Shown here piece after piece: positions 24,201-32,553 of a stretch of DNA of 64,000 nucleotides. Under the pieces are notes generated by a model, which ran no database searches, was not told the DNA's origin, and saw only the letters and a program-made list of their open reading frames with translations. Where the stretch lies: NCBI GenBank assembly GCA_964007475.1, contig OZ023274.1, positions 92,093,213-92,157,212 on the forward strand, read 5' to 3'. Position 1 is the first letter of the stretch. Each line of letters starts with the position of its first letter. This DNA comes from Hybos culiciformis. Taxonomy: Eukaryota > Arthropoda > Insecta > Diptera > Hybotidae. A program made the translations under genes and the position numbers.

Positions 24201-25945
24201 TCAAGCATCCCCAGCGCAGCAACAATTCGTATCAAGCTCAACACCTCAATATACTAACAATTATACTCCTCAACATTACATTAGTTCAACCCTTCAGCAA
24301 CAATATCCTTCCTCAACGACTGCCCCACTATATGCTGACACAAAAGACGGTCAACATATTCAAATAGTTACTCCAATGCCTAACAGGCATGTTTCAAATT
24401 ATCAAAATCAATTGAGTTCAATTGGAAGCGAACCACAAATAATTCCAAATTCACAACCTCGTCATGAGCAACAAAATTTTAGACAACAATCTCAAACAGC
24501 TTACACACAGTCTAATCAAGCTAACATTGGAGCTCAAATAAATTCTGAAGACCACAGAAGTGTTTCAACTTTGCATTCGGATGTATTTAGAGACTTAGAG
24601 CGACAACGCAATCAACAAACTCAACAATTTCAGCTTCAAGCAGAAAATTTTGTAACAATTCAGGCAAGAAATAAGTATCCCAATAATGAGTACACTAAAA
24701 CTACAACAAAAACAGTGTTTTCAAGTGTTCCAATAACTTCAACTACGGTAGCACCAACAGTTCAAAAAGATATAAAACTGAAACAAAAGGAATCAGAATT
24801 ACCAGATGAAGTGCCTGATGAACTACGTCAACAACTTTTATCATCTGGAATTTTGGCAAATGCTGACATTAGTATACTAGATTATGACAAAGTAGGTGGT
24901 ATTAATTTGGAAAACTTACCTGCAGAGCATCTGTCACATTTTTACGGTAACGGTGGAGGTGCTCAAGTATCTGAATCTCGAAATGTTTTACATGTTGTGA
25001 GACCTAATGGAGATACAATTAATTTAACACAGAAGCAAATTGATAAAGTAAAGGAAATTAAAACTTTACCAAGAAGACAAAATATTGATTTAAAAGTAGT
25101 TAGATTTGATTCGAAAACTCAAAAAAGTGTAACTGATAAATATGTTAAACCGGACTCAACTGTTCTGCCAACAATGAACATTCCACCTGAAAAACAATTC
25201 AATCGTTATCTGCCATTGAAGGTAAGCGGTTCACATTTTCCAATTCCAGAAGCTGAAGAACTTCGAGGGAAAAAAATTTCCAGTGTTGTAGTATTAGCAC
25301 CTGTTGACACATACGGTAGTGACGAAGATGGAAGACAAGAGCGTGATATTATAGATTCCAAACAAATTAAATTTGTTGCAGGCGATACCCTGAAGTTATT
25401 AATAAAGAAACCAACAAAGGAAAATTTTAAAAAATGGTTAGAAAAAGAGTCTAAAACTGATATTGAATTGCAAAGTGTAGTTCTTTTAGTTGCCAAGTAA
25501 GTGTGAATAGATTTATTTTATTATTATTATAATATTGTTTCTATTTAATTGTAACACTATTTATTAATCCTTGACATTGTAGGGTTAAGTGAATCCTAAT
25601 AGAATAGAATAAATAGGATAATTGTAGTTTGAATCATCTTCCGAATTTAATGCCACGAAATTAATAATCTTTCATTTTTTTAGAAACCGTAATGACAATG
25701 ACAAAGAGATATTTATGTACGACATTGGAACCCATGCTGTAAATAAATTGAATGGCGAACTATCGACTGCATTTGTTAATGTCGCGGAAGATAATGCCAG
25801 CTCAGAGGATTTAGAAAATGTTAGCATCAGCGATAGTGGTATTGTTGAAAGAATGCTGTCAACAAGCTCAGAAGAAACTCAAGACGACTCTGATTCTTCA
25901 CATTCTAATTTATTTCAACGTACTGTTAAATTAAATCATAAATGA
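9214..25945 (+). CDS. Secreted glutamine-rich protein, four exons, about 1310 aa
   Basis: The exons are 9214-9231, 21585-21870, 22130-25496 and 25684-25945 (3933 nt). All joins use GT-AG sites and keep the frame. Residues 1-18 form a signal peptide ending in TVTA. A Ser/Thr-rich stretch leads to RGKR at 56-59, a furin-type site, so the mature chain may start at Thr60. Next are a Pro/Glu segment, a Lys-rich block with KVQVFYVNYKKDK (from about 165), an acidic run, a long Gln/His/Pro/Ser region with poly-Gln at 503-579, and a non-repetitive C-terminal region from about 993. The tail is acidic and Ser-rich. The ordered ends look conserved and the middle looks fast-evolving, as in many insect extracellular or matrix proteins. 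I do not recognise the gene and claim no function. An extracellular or cuticular role is inference only. AATAAA lies seven bases after the stop. Confidence 0.82.
10308..10689 (+). mobile_element. Non-autonomous hAT element with transposase C-terminal relic
   Basis: The ends are perfect inverted repeats: CAGTGTTTCCCAAC at 10308 and GTTGGGAAACACTG ending at 10689. The 8-bp flanks are ATCAATCT and ATCTATCT, a target duplication with one mismatch, as expected for hAT. Inside, the + strand encodes SYLVKCGFSAVNDLVTKKRN (near 10388-10440), which matches the C-terminal dimerisation region of hAT transposases of the SCAND3/ZBED5/FAM200-like type. A shifted frame downstream reads SPHKAQSSSH and a stop, a decayed version of that family's usual C-terminus. 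The element is 382 bp and dead as a protein gene. Confidence 0.85.
10332..10349. repeat. 18-bp perfect palindrome near the left end of the hAT element
   Basis: CGCCCCACC followed by its exact reverse complement GGTGGGGCG. It is strikingly GC-rich for this window and sits just inside the left terminal repeat, where hAT elements often carry subterminal motifs. Confidence 0.85.
13348..13359. promoter_or_regulatory. E2F-like sequence TTTGGCGCGAAA
   Basis: The 12-mer matches the E2F/DP consensus on both strands. It lies 4 kb into intron 1 of the Gln-rich gene. Sequence match only, with no other support. Confidence 0.2.
17470..17495. repeat. GC-rich hairpin in intron 1
   Basis: GACGAGG, a 12-nt loop, then CCTCGTC: a perfect 7-bp stem in otherwise A+T-rich intron sequence. 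Function unknown. Confidence 0.6.
21041..21457. repeat. 207-bp tandem duplication
   Basis: Two adjacent copies start TCAATTAATAAATTTTTCAA at 21041 and 21248, a period of 207 bp, and run to about 21457. I count about three substitutions: TATGCAATC/TATGTAATC, GATTG/GATAG and AAGGTTTG/AAGTTTTG. The duplication is therefore recent. It ends about 130 bp before exon 2 of the Gln-rich gene. Confidence 0.9.
21585..21870 (+). CDS. Exon 2 of the Gln-rich gene
   Basis: It follows a TTTTTCAG acceptor and ends at TTTG before GTATAA, in phase 1. It encodes the rest of the signal peptide, a Ser/Thr-rich segment, the RGKR furin-type site and a Tyr/Gly-rich stretch. The frame would reach a stop 33 bases past the donor if the intron were retained. 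Confidence 0.8.
22130..25496 (+). CDS. Exon 3 of the Gln-rich gene (main exon)
   Basis: The exon starts after a T-rich tract ending TTTAG. Its first two bases complete a Gly codon from exon 2, and the open frame then runs 3.37 kb. It ends in phase 2 at GCC AA before GTAAGT. The donor overlaps an in-frame TAA, so an intron-retaining transcript would end one codon later and lose the acidic tail. It carries the VFYVNYKK block, the poly-Gln region and the C-terminal ordered region. Confidence 0.85.
23332..23562 (+). repeat. Poly-Gln (CAA/CAG) tract with QQQH/QQQD units
   Basis: A CAA/CAG-rich tract encodes residues 503-579 of the secreted protein. Within it (about 23434-23510) is a near-perfect 12-bp minisatellite, CAGCAACAACAT, read as QQQH with QQQD variants. 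It is likely length-variable between individuals. Open frames on the other strand and in other phases here (poly-Leu, poly-Asn) are by-products. Confidence 0.9.
25684..25945 (+). CDS. Exon 4 of the Gln-rich gene (C-terminus)
   Basis: It follows a TTTTTTAG acceptor. The first base completes a Lys codon. It encodes KNRNDNDKEIFMYDIGTHAV and then an acidic, Ser-rich tail ending at TGA. It reads on naturally from the hydrophobic LQSVVLLVAK at the end of exon 3, which supports the join. Confidence 0.8.
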
Positions 25946-28004
25946 TCAGACAATAAAAGTGATAGAAATATTTCAATTAATTCCGACCGAATATAGAAAT
26001 CTAAATAATTAAATTATTTTTTAAAAAATTTTTTTAGGAATTATGAATGTTAGACAAAATAAAAGAAATTAAGTTTAATTAAAAAAAATTATTTAAATTA
26101 ATTTTTGAAACTGTGTAAATTTTGAATAGTGCCACAATTTTTGAGTTTTTATTTTTAGATTTTTTATTTAAATTTATAATTTTAGTTTTTCTTTGAAAAT
26201 TTACTTAAAAAACTTATTGTAAATAAGATCAGAATGTAGATATTGTCTACTATAAATTTTGTATCCGAAGTTTTTGACAGATGTTTGTATATAATTATAC
26301 ATATTCTTCAATCTCCATTGACATTTTAGAAACTAGATATTGCACTATGTAAATGTTTATTTGGAAGATTATTTTCCTTTAATGAATAAGTAACAAAAAC
26401 TTTCAAAATAACTTCACTTTGTTATTCTAACCCTTTCTTAATCCTTTCTTAATCCTTTAATAATTAAAATAAATAAATTTTTAGAAACAATCTTAAAATC
26501 ATTGAATTTTCTGAGAGTTACTTAAAATTTTTAAGTTTATTTAAAAATTTTGAAGTACATTTCAAAGTCAAGTTCATCATAGAATACTAGTTTACACATT
26601 ATCCTTCTATAATATAAATATTCTAAAATCTTTTAATTTAATTAAGAAGGCCTTTTGCACAATTGAGTTTTGAAATGTTATAGTCGAACTAGTAGCAAGA
26701 GGGTCAAGTCCAAGTGTAAATTGATAATGTTCTTTTAATTTCTAAATAAATTTTAATAAAATTATGAATAAGACTTACGAAATATTTAAGAAAATAAATA
26801 CATAAGAAAATCCATAAGGTAAGGAACATAAATTTTCTTTGATTCATAATTATGTATATTTATTTTAAAATTATGTATATTGAAGCTTTCTTATAAAAAA
26901 TTTTAAAGTTTTTATTGTGAAAAGAGTAAAAATAATATATTGTAAAATAAAAAAAATTTGTAAATAAAATTTATTCATGATTTTTACTATTTTTTTAACA
27001 AACAGAAGTAATGTGATGTCGCTTACCGTTTTTGAAGAAAAAAATTAGAAATTAATTATTTTTTATTCATAACCAATTTATATATTTGTGCACGGTGATT
27101 TTCATTAATTGATCGTAAATACCACATTATTTCAACATAATTATCAAGAGCATAAAAGTTCACTTGCCCCATAAATATTTACTATGATTAACAATACATT
27201 ATCTACTTAGATAAAAATAATTAAATTATATTTTTTTATCGAGTGGATTTCCCGCAAATTATCTGAGTTTTATGCGTATTATCAGAATATATTTGTATTT
27301 ATTTTGAATTCCAGAATTTTATAGTAAAAAAAAAGGAATCTGAAACCAAGCATATTCATATCTTTTCAATTAACTTTAATTTCACAAAATCAAATTATAT
27401 ACAGCTGTGAAGTACTTACATTATGAAAATTAGATTTCGATTAACAATAATTCAATAAATGATTATAAAAAAGTTTCAGTACTGGCCAGATGGCGGCAGT
27501 CTGTCAATTGGAAAATGATGAGTCTAAATAGCTTAGACAGTAAAAAAACTATCTTTTATGTACAAAAAACTTGTACGAGTGGTTGGGTTGAGATACATTT
27601 TTAGTTCCCCAGTAAAATTATATGTTCTAATTCTAACGACAAATGTCTGTGAATCCCAATTATAAGTTTTAAAGATAATTTTTTTATTTAAAAAAAAAAC
27701 AACTCATTTTGGGTGTAATATCAATCATCCATCTAAAAGTTTTTTCGTAAAAAAAAGATAAATTAAAATAATAACGAACTCTAGAAAGAAATGTTATAAA
27801 GTTTTTTAATAGAATATTTTCTGTTCAATTAAACCTGATTTTGATAAGATGGAAAATTCTTGTTGCGCAAGTCTGTGAATAATTTTATTGTTTCAAGTTC
27901 AATTTTCTCTTACAAGAATTTTCTACATCAAATTTTTCAGTATTATATCAGATTAGAAATCATCAAGTTGATAATAAATTATTAACCGGAACGCTTTCGG
28001 ACAA
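25946..28004. other. Intergenic DNA, nothing recognised
   Basis: A+T-rich sequence with AATAAA just after the upstream gene's stop at 25952-25957. No other gene, RNA or transposon end is visible. It must hold the promoter of the gustatory receptor gene, but no core element is distinct. Confidence 0.6.
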
Positions 28005-28221
28005 ATGACTACATTAAAAGTTTTAAACAAAATGTTATCAACTATTTTTGTTGAAAATTATCCAGTTAATAATATTTTCTTTATAATTTATCCTTTTTTT
28101 AAAACGGCAAAATATTTGGGATTTTGTCCTTTGAATACAATACAAGAAAATGAAAAAACAATTTTCAAATTTGATTTTATTGCTTTTATTTTATCAATAA
28201 TTGGATTACTTTTATGTGGAG
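28005..28221 (+). CDS. Exon 1 of the gustatory receptor
   Basis: It encodes the N-terminus MTTLKVLNKM to GLLLCG, including FFKTAKYLGFCPLN, a usual Gr opening before the first membrane segment. It ends in phase 1 at a GTTTGT donor. If unspliced it would stop 20 bases later. Confidence 0.75.
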
Positions 28222-31200
28222 GTTTGTACTTAATGATTTGAATATATCTCATTAAAATTAAATTAAAAAAAAAATTAATTATAATTATAATAAGTGAGGA
28301 ATTGAGTTATTTGTGAAGCTGTGATATTAGTGAAATTAAATTTGCCATTAAGTTTAAATATAAACGCAGTTAATCTAATGAATTTTCCAAACTTATAAAG
28401 TATGTTACAGAATAGTTAGACCTTTATTCAACTAGACTAGGCCAACTCAAAATTTAATTCAAGTTTAAAATAATTTTGATATTTTGTGGCAGTTCCTGGA
28501 AGTTGAGAAAAAAGTTTAGTAATATTGAAACTTTTCAATTCAGTTTATTATCTGTCGCAATTCTATCAATATGTTGGAAAACCAGTTGAATCAACATTCT
28601 AAATAATGCTCAATAAACGAAAATTCGGCCGTATTCCACAATTTACATTATAAAAAAGTAAGGATTTCTCACAAATGCAAATCATCAAAAAATTCAAGGT
28701 ATAACTCAGTAAAAATGTGCGCAATAAATGAAAATGAATTTACATAAATTTTTATTATTCTTGGAATTATGATGCCGGACAGTTAAAATTTAAACATTTT
28801 AATTTCCTTATTTTTGCTTGTTTTGAAATGCATTAATTTAATTAAAAAATCAATTAACAAAACTTTTATAACAAAAATAACTTCAAGCAGAAAATAAACT
28901 CAGTAAAGTTTCTTGTGTGCGTGCATAGTTCGTTGTAACAACAATCAATTCTTTCACATTGTATAGTAAACTTAATCCTTTGATACAAGTAATACGAAAA
29001 ATATAAAATTCTTAATCTATTTGATTATCTGTAGAATAAATTTAGTAAAACTAATTTCTTAGACAACAGGTGTGGAAAATTACAAAATACTGCACTTGGG
29101 TCAGATCTGAAGAAGAAAAAATTTGTATGACCTAAAAACAAGAGATTGAACCTAAAGTGCACATAAGCAAGCACCTTTTAGAACTAAGAATTAGTCATCG
29201 GTTGATTAGTTACTATACTGATAAAGGAACTAATATCTAATGAAAATATCTCATAAATTTAAATTTGTAATTACAAAAAGATAAAAGTAATTATGATAAA
29301 GTACTTGAACTTTTCACTAAATAAAAAATTATTAATTTATCAATAAAAACTTTTCTACAGACTCTCTAATATAATAATATACTAAAATAAAATGTATAAA
29401 TATTTTTATGATATTTATTAGATACAATAGTTTTTCCCATGGGATGATAATGGATATTCAAAGTGTCATATTTTTCATTAATGAAAATTATTATTTCATT
29501 ATTGCTTCTTGCCGCCTTTTTATAAAGGAAAAATCAAAGTTGTATAAATGTTTCAACCCATATCGTAGACCTTGCATAGGATTTAAATTTTTATTTAAAA
29601 TATTTATAATGTACATTGTTGAATAATATTTTTCTTAATTTGAAACCAATATCCCATAAGATAATATTACTGGAGAACTAGAGGCTCCTTTTTCTTTATT
29701 TTTTTGCCTTTTTATAAGAACTGTGAGGATTAATTTTCTTTTGTTTTTGTTTTTCTAGAAATGATGTATGTATTTATAAAGTTTCTACATAAATTAAAAT
29801 AATTTTTACATTATGTCGAATAAGCTTAAAATTTGCATACTTTTTCTCAGCATATACGTTTTTTCGATAACTTGAAATAGGAATGTACTTTTTATGAATT
29901 TCTGCCTTTTTATTGAATTCATTTAACTTAAATGACCTATTGACTAATTAAATAATTATTATTGCTCTGTCCACTCAAAAAAAAAATGCAATCAAAATCG
30001 AAAGCAATTGTACTTCATTTCAATTTTTGTCCGTAATTGATACTTTTGAAGTCAAAATCTGTTGTTTTATTTGAAGACATCCTAAATGAAGTTCCAAAAT
30101 GAAATACCAACTTTACAGACAATTTTAAGACTGAAAACCTGTCCTTATTTTAGGACTTCAAATATTTGCTTTCAAAAGAAAAATTATTACTTTATTTGAA
30201 TTGCTATTGCTTTCATTTTACCTTGCATTAATGAAACTATGTTCTTCAAATTAATGTTTTTAGTTGCAATAACATAAAATGAATAACTTTAGATTGAAAT
30301 GAAGTAAGTCCTGTTTTATTTTCAATCATTTTATTATATTTTGCATTTTACACATTGTCGTAAATTCAGTTCATAGCTCAGTGGCAGAGTTGGTGGATTG
30401 CAATGTTTAGGACATTGGTTCGAGTCTACAAGCGGGCATAAAAAAAATTATTAAAAAAATTTAAAAAATAAAAAAAAATAAAAAAAATATAAAAAAAAAT
30501 AAAAATAAAATAAATAAAAAAATTTAATAAACAAAAAAATAAAATAAAATAAAAAAAAAAATAAAAAAAATATAAAAGAAAAATTAATAAAAAATTAAAG
30601 AAAATAAAAAAAATATTAATAAAAAAATAACAAAAATATAAAAAAAAAAAAAATAATAAAAAAAAAAAAAAATAAATAAATAAAAAAAAAAATTGAGTCT
30701 AGCATTTTCTTTTTTGTATTTGCGGTGTTTTTGCTGATGAATTTGAAAGGTTTTTGGTTTTGGGGTAATAAACTTTGTTATACGTAAATTTAACTAATTT
30801 TTACTTGAATTATTTTGTTTTCATTTCGAAAGATACTTGCTAATTTCTGCTTTCGATTTTGAAATGAACTACCATTATTTTTCAAATCGAATAATTCTCT
30901 GTAGGGACAATGCGAAGAAATCTCACTTTAAATTGAAGCAACTTTTTGTTGTTTTGATTGCATTATTTCTTTGAGTGTCATTACCATTAAACTAATAAAG
31001 CTTTGCTTTATCCAAGTTACTATAGCAAATTTCTAGAAATGTAATAAGTGTATAAGAAAATTTATATGAAATATTTTTTGAACAAAAACAGAACTTTTTT
31101 TACAATTATACATGATGATGTACTCCCTTCGCGCCATAGATTGTAAGTACTTTAATTTTATTAATAAATTTTGTAATCATTCTTTCAGTTGGTTTCATTT

Positions 31201-32553
31201 ATGGAATTAAAATGTTGGGCTATGAGAGTTCACTCAAAGAAAATGAATTTTCAAAAATTTCATATATAACAGGATGGGCTCAAATTTTTTCACTTTATAT
31301 GCTGGGATTAATAAGCGTAATTTCTTCATGGATAAAACTGAATGAACAAAAAAATTTAATTTCAATTATTGAGGAGATTGATCGTACTTTGGAAGATTGT
31401 GGTTTGAAAATATGCTACGGCCGGCAAAGAAAATTATTATTCTTACAATTTACAGTACTTACACCGATAACATTTACATTTTCTATGATGAATTGTTTTG
31501 TTATGAAAAAAGAATTTCGTGGATTATGGTCTTCATGTTTTTGGTTTGTCTGTTTTTTCCCAATATTTTCAATAATTTTTAAAGAATTTCAATTTTATAA
31601 TTTAATGTTATTAATAAAATGCAAATACGATTATGTGAATAAGAAATTGCATAAATTGTCATTAAAAACAATGGAAAAAATTGATAATAATACTTTTGAA
31701 AAAATGCCAGTTTTATCTTATTCTGAAATTAAAGAGGAAAAAATTGAAATGAAAATAATTAATAATAATAATACCGAAAATGGCAATTATTCAACATTGG
31801 AATCAGAAATTTTTAATACATTGAAAAAATTATCTAAAACATACGGGAAAATAAGTGAAGCATCAAGGAAAATAATGAAAATGTTTTCACTACATTTAGT
31901 TTTGATAACAATTACATCATTTGCTGTAATCACAATTCAATCTTATAATGTTTACTCATTTTTTGTTAGCAACTCATTGAAATATAATGATTTTCAGAAA
32001 GCTTGTACTATTATTTGGATTTTTATTCAAATTGGCACCTTGTACATTAATGCAGCAATTTGCAACAGTATTACAGATTCAGTAAGTCACATCTAGAAAG
32101 TTTGTAACATCTAGAAAGTCATATTCATTTTTATTTTATTACAAGAGCTTACTATTTGATATTATTTTGCAGATGAATGAAACAGGAATTATTTTACATT
32201 CTATTCAAGGCTGCTGTGAGAGTCGAAAACTGTTTCAAGTGGTATATTATATATATATTTATGTGATTAATAATTTTTTTAAATTGAATGCTTCTAACTC
32301 TTTATCCATTTTAGTTACAGACATTTTCTCTGGAAATTCTACACAGAAATACTAATTTCACAGCTGCGGGATTTTTTGATTTGAACTACAAACTCATAAC
32401 TTCGGTAAAAAACAAAATACGTGCGAATTTCTAGTAATTGTTATTAAAATAAGCACTCCAATTCTATTTCAGATATTGACAAGTGTTACAACTTATTTGG
32501 TAATCATCATACAATTTGATTTGACAAATTTTCAAAAAAAAGATTTTAATTAA
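28005..32553 (+). CDS. Gustatory receptor (insect Gr family), five exons, 449 aa
   Basis: The exons are 28005-28221, 31189-32081, 32173-32241, 32315-32404 and 32473-32553, in total 1350 nt including the stop. The protein is hydrophobic, with several membrane segments and a long polar loop at about residues 220-265. It ends with the Gr hallmark TTYLVIIIQF (TYxxxxxQF, Tyr431 to Phe438), preceded by FTAAGFFDLNYKLITSILTS as in many insect Grs. Three short C-terminal exons with phase-0 introns are also typical of the family. Grs are seven-TM ligand-gated cation channels with an intracellular N-terminus, used for taste and some internal sensing. The ligand cannot be told from sequence. The exon 1 donor is GTTTGT, a weaker site. 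Exon 3 could end at 32238 (GTGGTA) or 32241 (GTATAT); both keep the frame. The gene appears intact. Confidence 0.85.
30367..30440 (+). pseudogene. tRNA-derived sequence (SINE head or tRNA pseudogene)
   Basis: The internal polymerase III promoter boxes are well kept: A box TAGCTCAGTGG at 30374-30384 and B box GGTTCGAGTCT at 30417-30427. The loop in the anticodon position reads ATTGCAA, giving anticodon TGC (Ala-like). The D stem is plausible, but the acceptor, anticodon and T stems mostly fail to pair, so it is not a working tRNA. About 250 bp of A-rich sequence follows directly (30441-30692), the layout of a retroposed tRNA-derived SINE. Confidence 0.6.
30441..30692. repeat. Long A-rich tail, (AAAAAT)-like
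   Basis: About 250 bp of almost pure A with scattered T, directly 3' of the tRNA-like segment. It is much longer than other A runs here and may be an expanded retroposon tail. Confidence 0.75.
31189..32081 (+). CDS. Exon 2 of the gustatory receptor (main exon)
   Basis: It follows TTCTTTCAG. Its first two bases complete a Val codon and it then reads GFIYGIKMLG onward through several membrane segments and the polar intracellular loop. It ends in phase 0 at GAT TCA before GTAAGT. Confidence 0.85.
32173..32241 (+). CDS. Exon 3 of the gustatory receptor
   Basis: A short exon encoding MNETGIILHSIQGCCESRKL and FQV, between TTTTGCAG and GTATAT. It corresponds to the cytosolic loop before the last membrane segment. 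A donor three bases earlier is equally in frame. Confidence 0.75.
32315..32404 (+). CDS. Exon 4 of the gustatory receptor
   Basis: It encodes LQTFSLEILH onward to GFFDLNYKLITS, the well-conserved stretch before the last membrane helix in insect Grs. Phase 0 on both sides (TTTTAG / GTAAAA). Confidence 0.85.
32473..32553 (+). CDS. Exon 5 of the gustatory receptor (signature exon)
   Basis: It follows CTATTTCAG and encodes ILTSVTTYLVIIIQF, the diagnostic TYxxxxxQF motif in the last helix, then a short tail and TAA. An AATAAA lies at about 32627. Confidence 0.88.
   Translation: MLTSVTTYLVIIIQFDLTNFQKKDFN

Larger units (their letters stand above)
29973..30977. mobile_element. Fold-back / TIR element of about 1 kb in the receptor intron
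   Basis: The left end CACTC, ten A, TGCAATCAAAA (29973-29998) is matched by the reverse complement of the right end (30952-30977), CACTCAAAGAAATAATGCAATCAAAA, with two mismatches in 26. Both arms then carry similar motifs (ATCGAAAGCA, TTCATTTCAA). There is no clear target duplication: the flanks are CTCTGTC and TCATTACC. There is no coding capacity. The superfamily is undetermined. Confidence 0.6.
28222..31188 (+). other. Intron 1 of the gustatory receptor gene
   Basis: A 3-kb intron ending TTCTTTCAG. Its last third is filled by a fold-back repeat element (29973-30977) with an internal tRNA-like, A-tailed segment. The rest is plain A+T-rich sequence. Confidence 0.7.

Noticed and set aside
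25206..25496. Minus-strand frame opposite the end of exon 3
   Set aside because: Antisense by-product of the coding exon.
30367..30440. A working alanine tRNA gene
   Set aside because: Acceptor, anticodon and T stems do not pair well; only the pol III boxes are kept.
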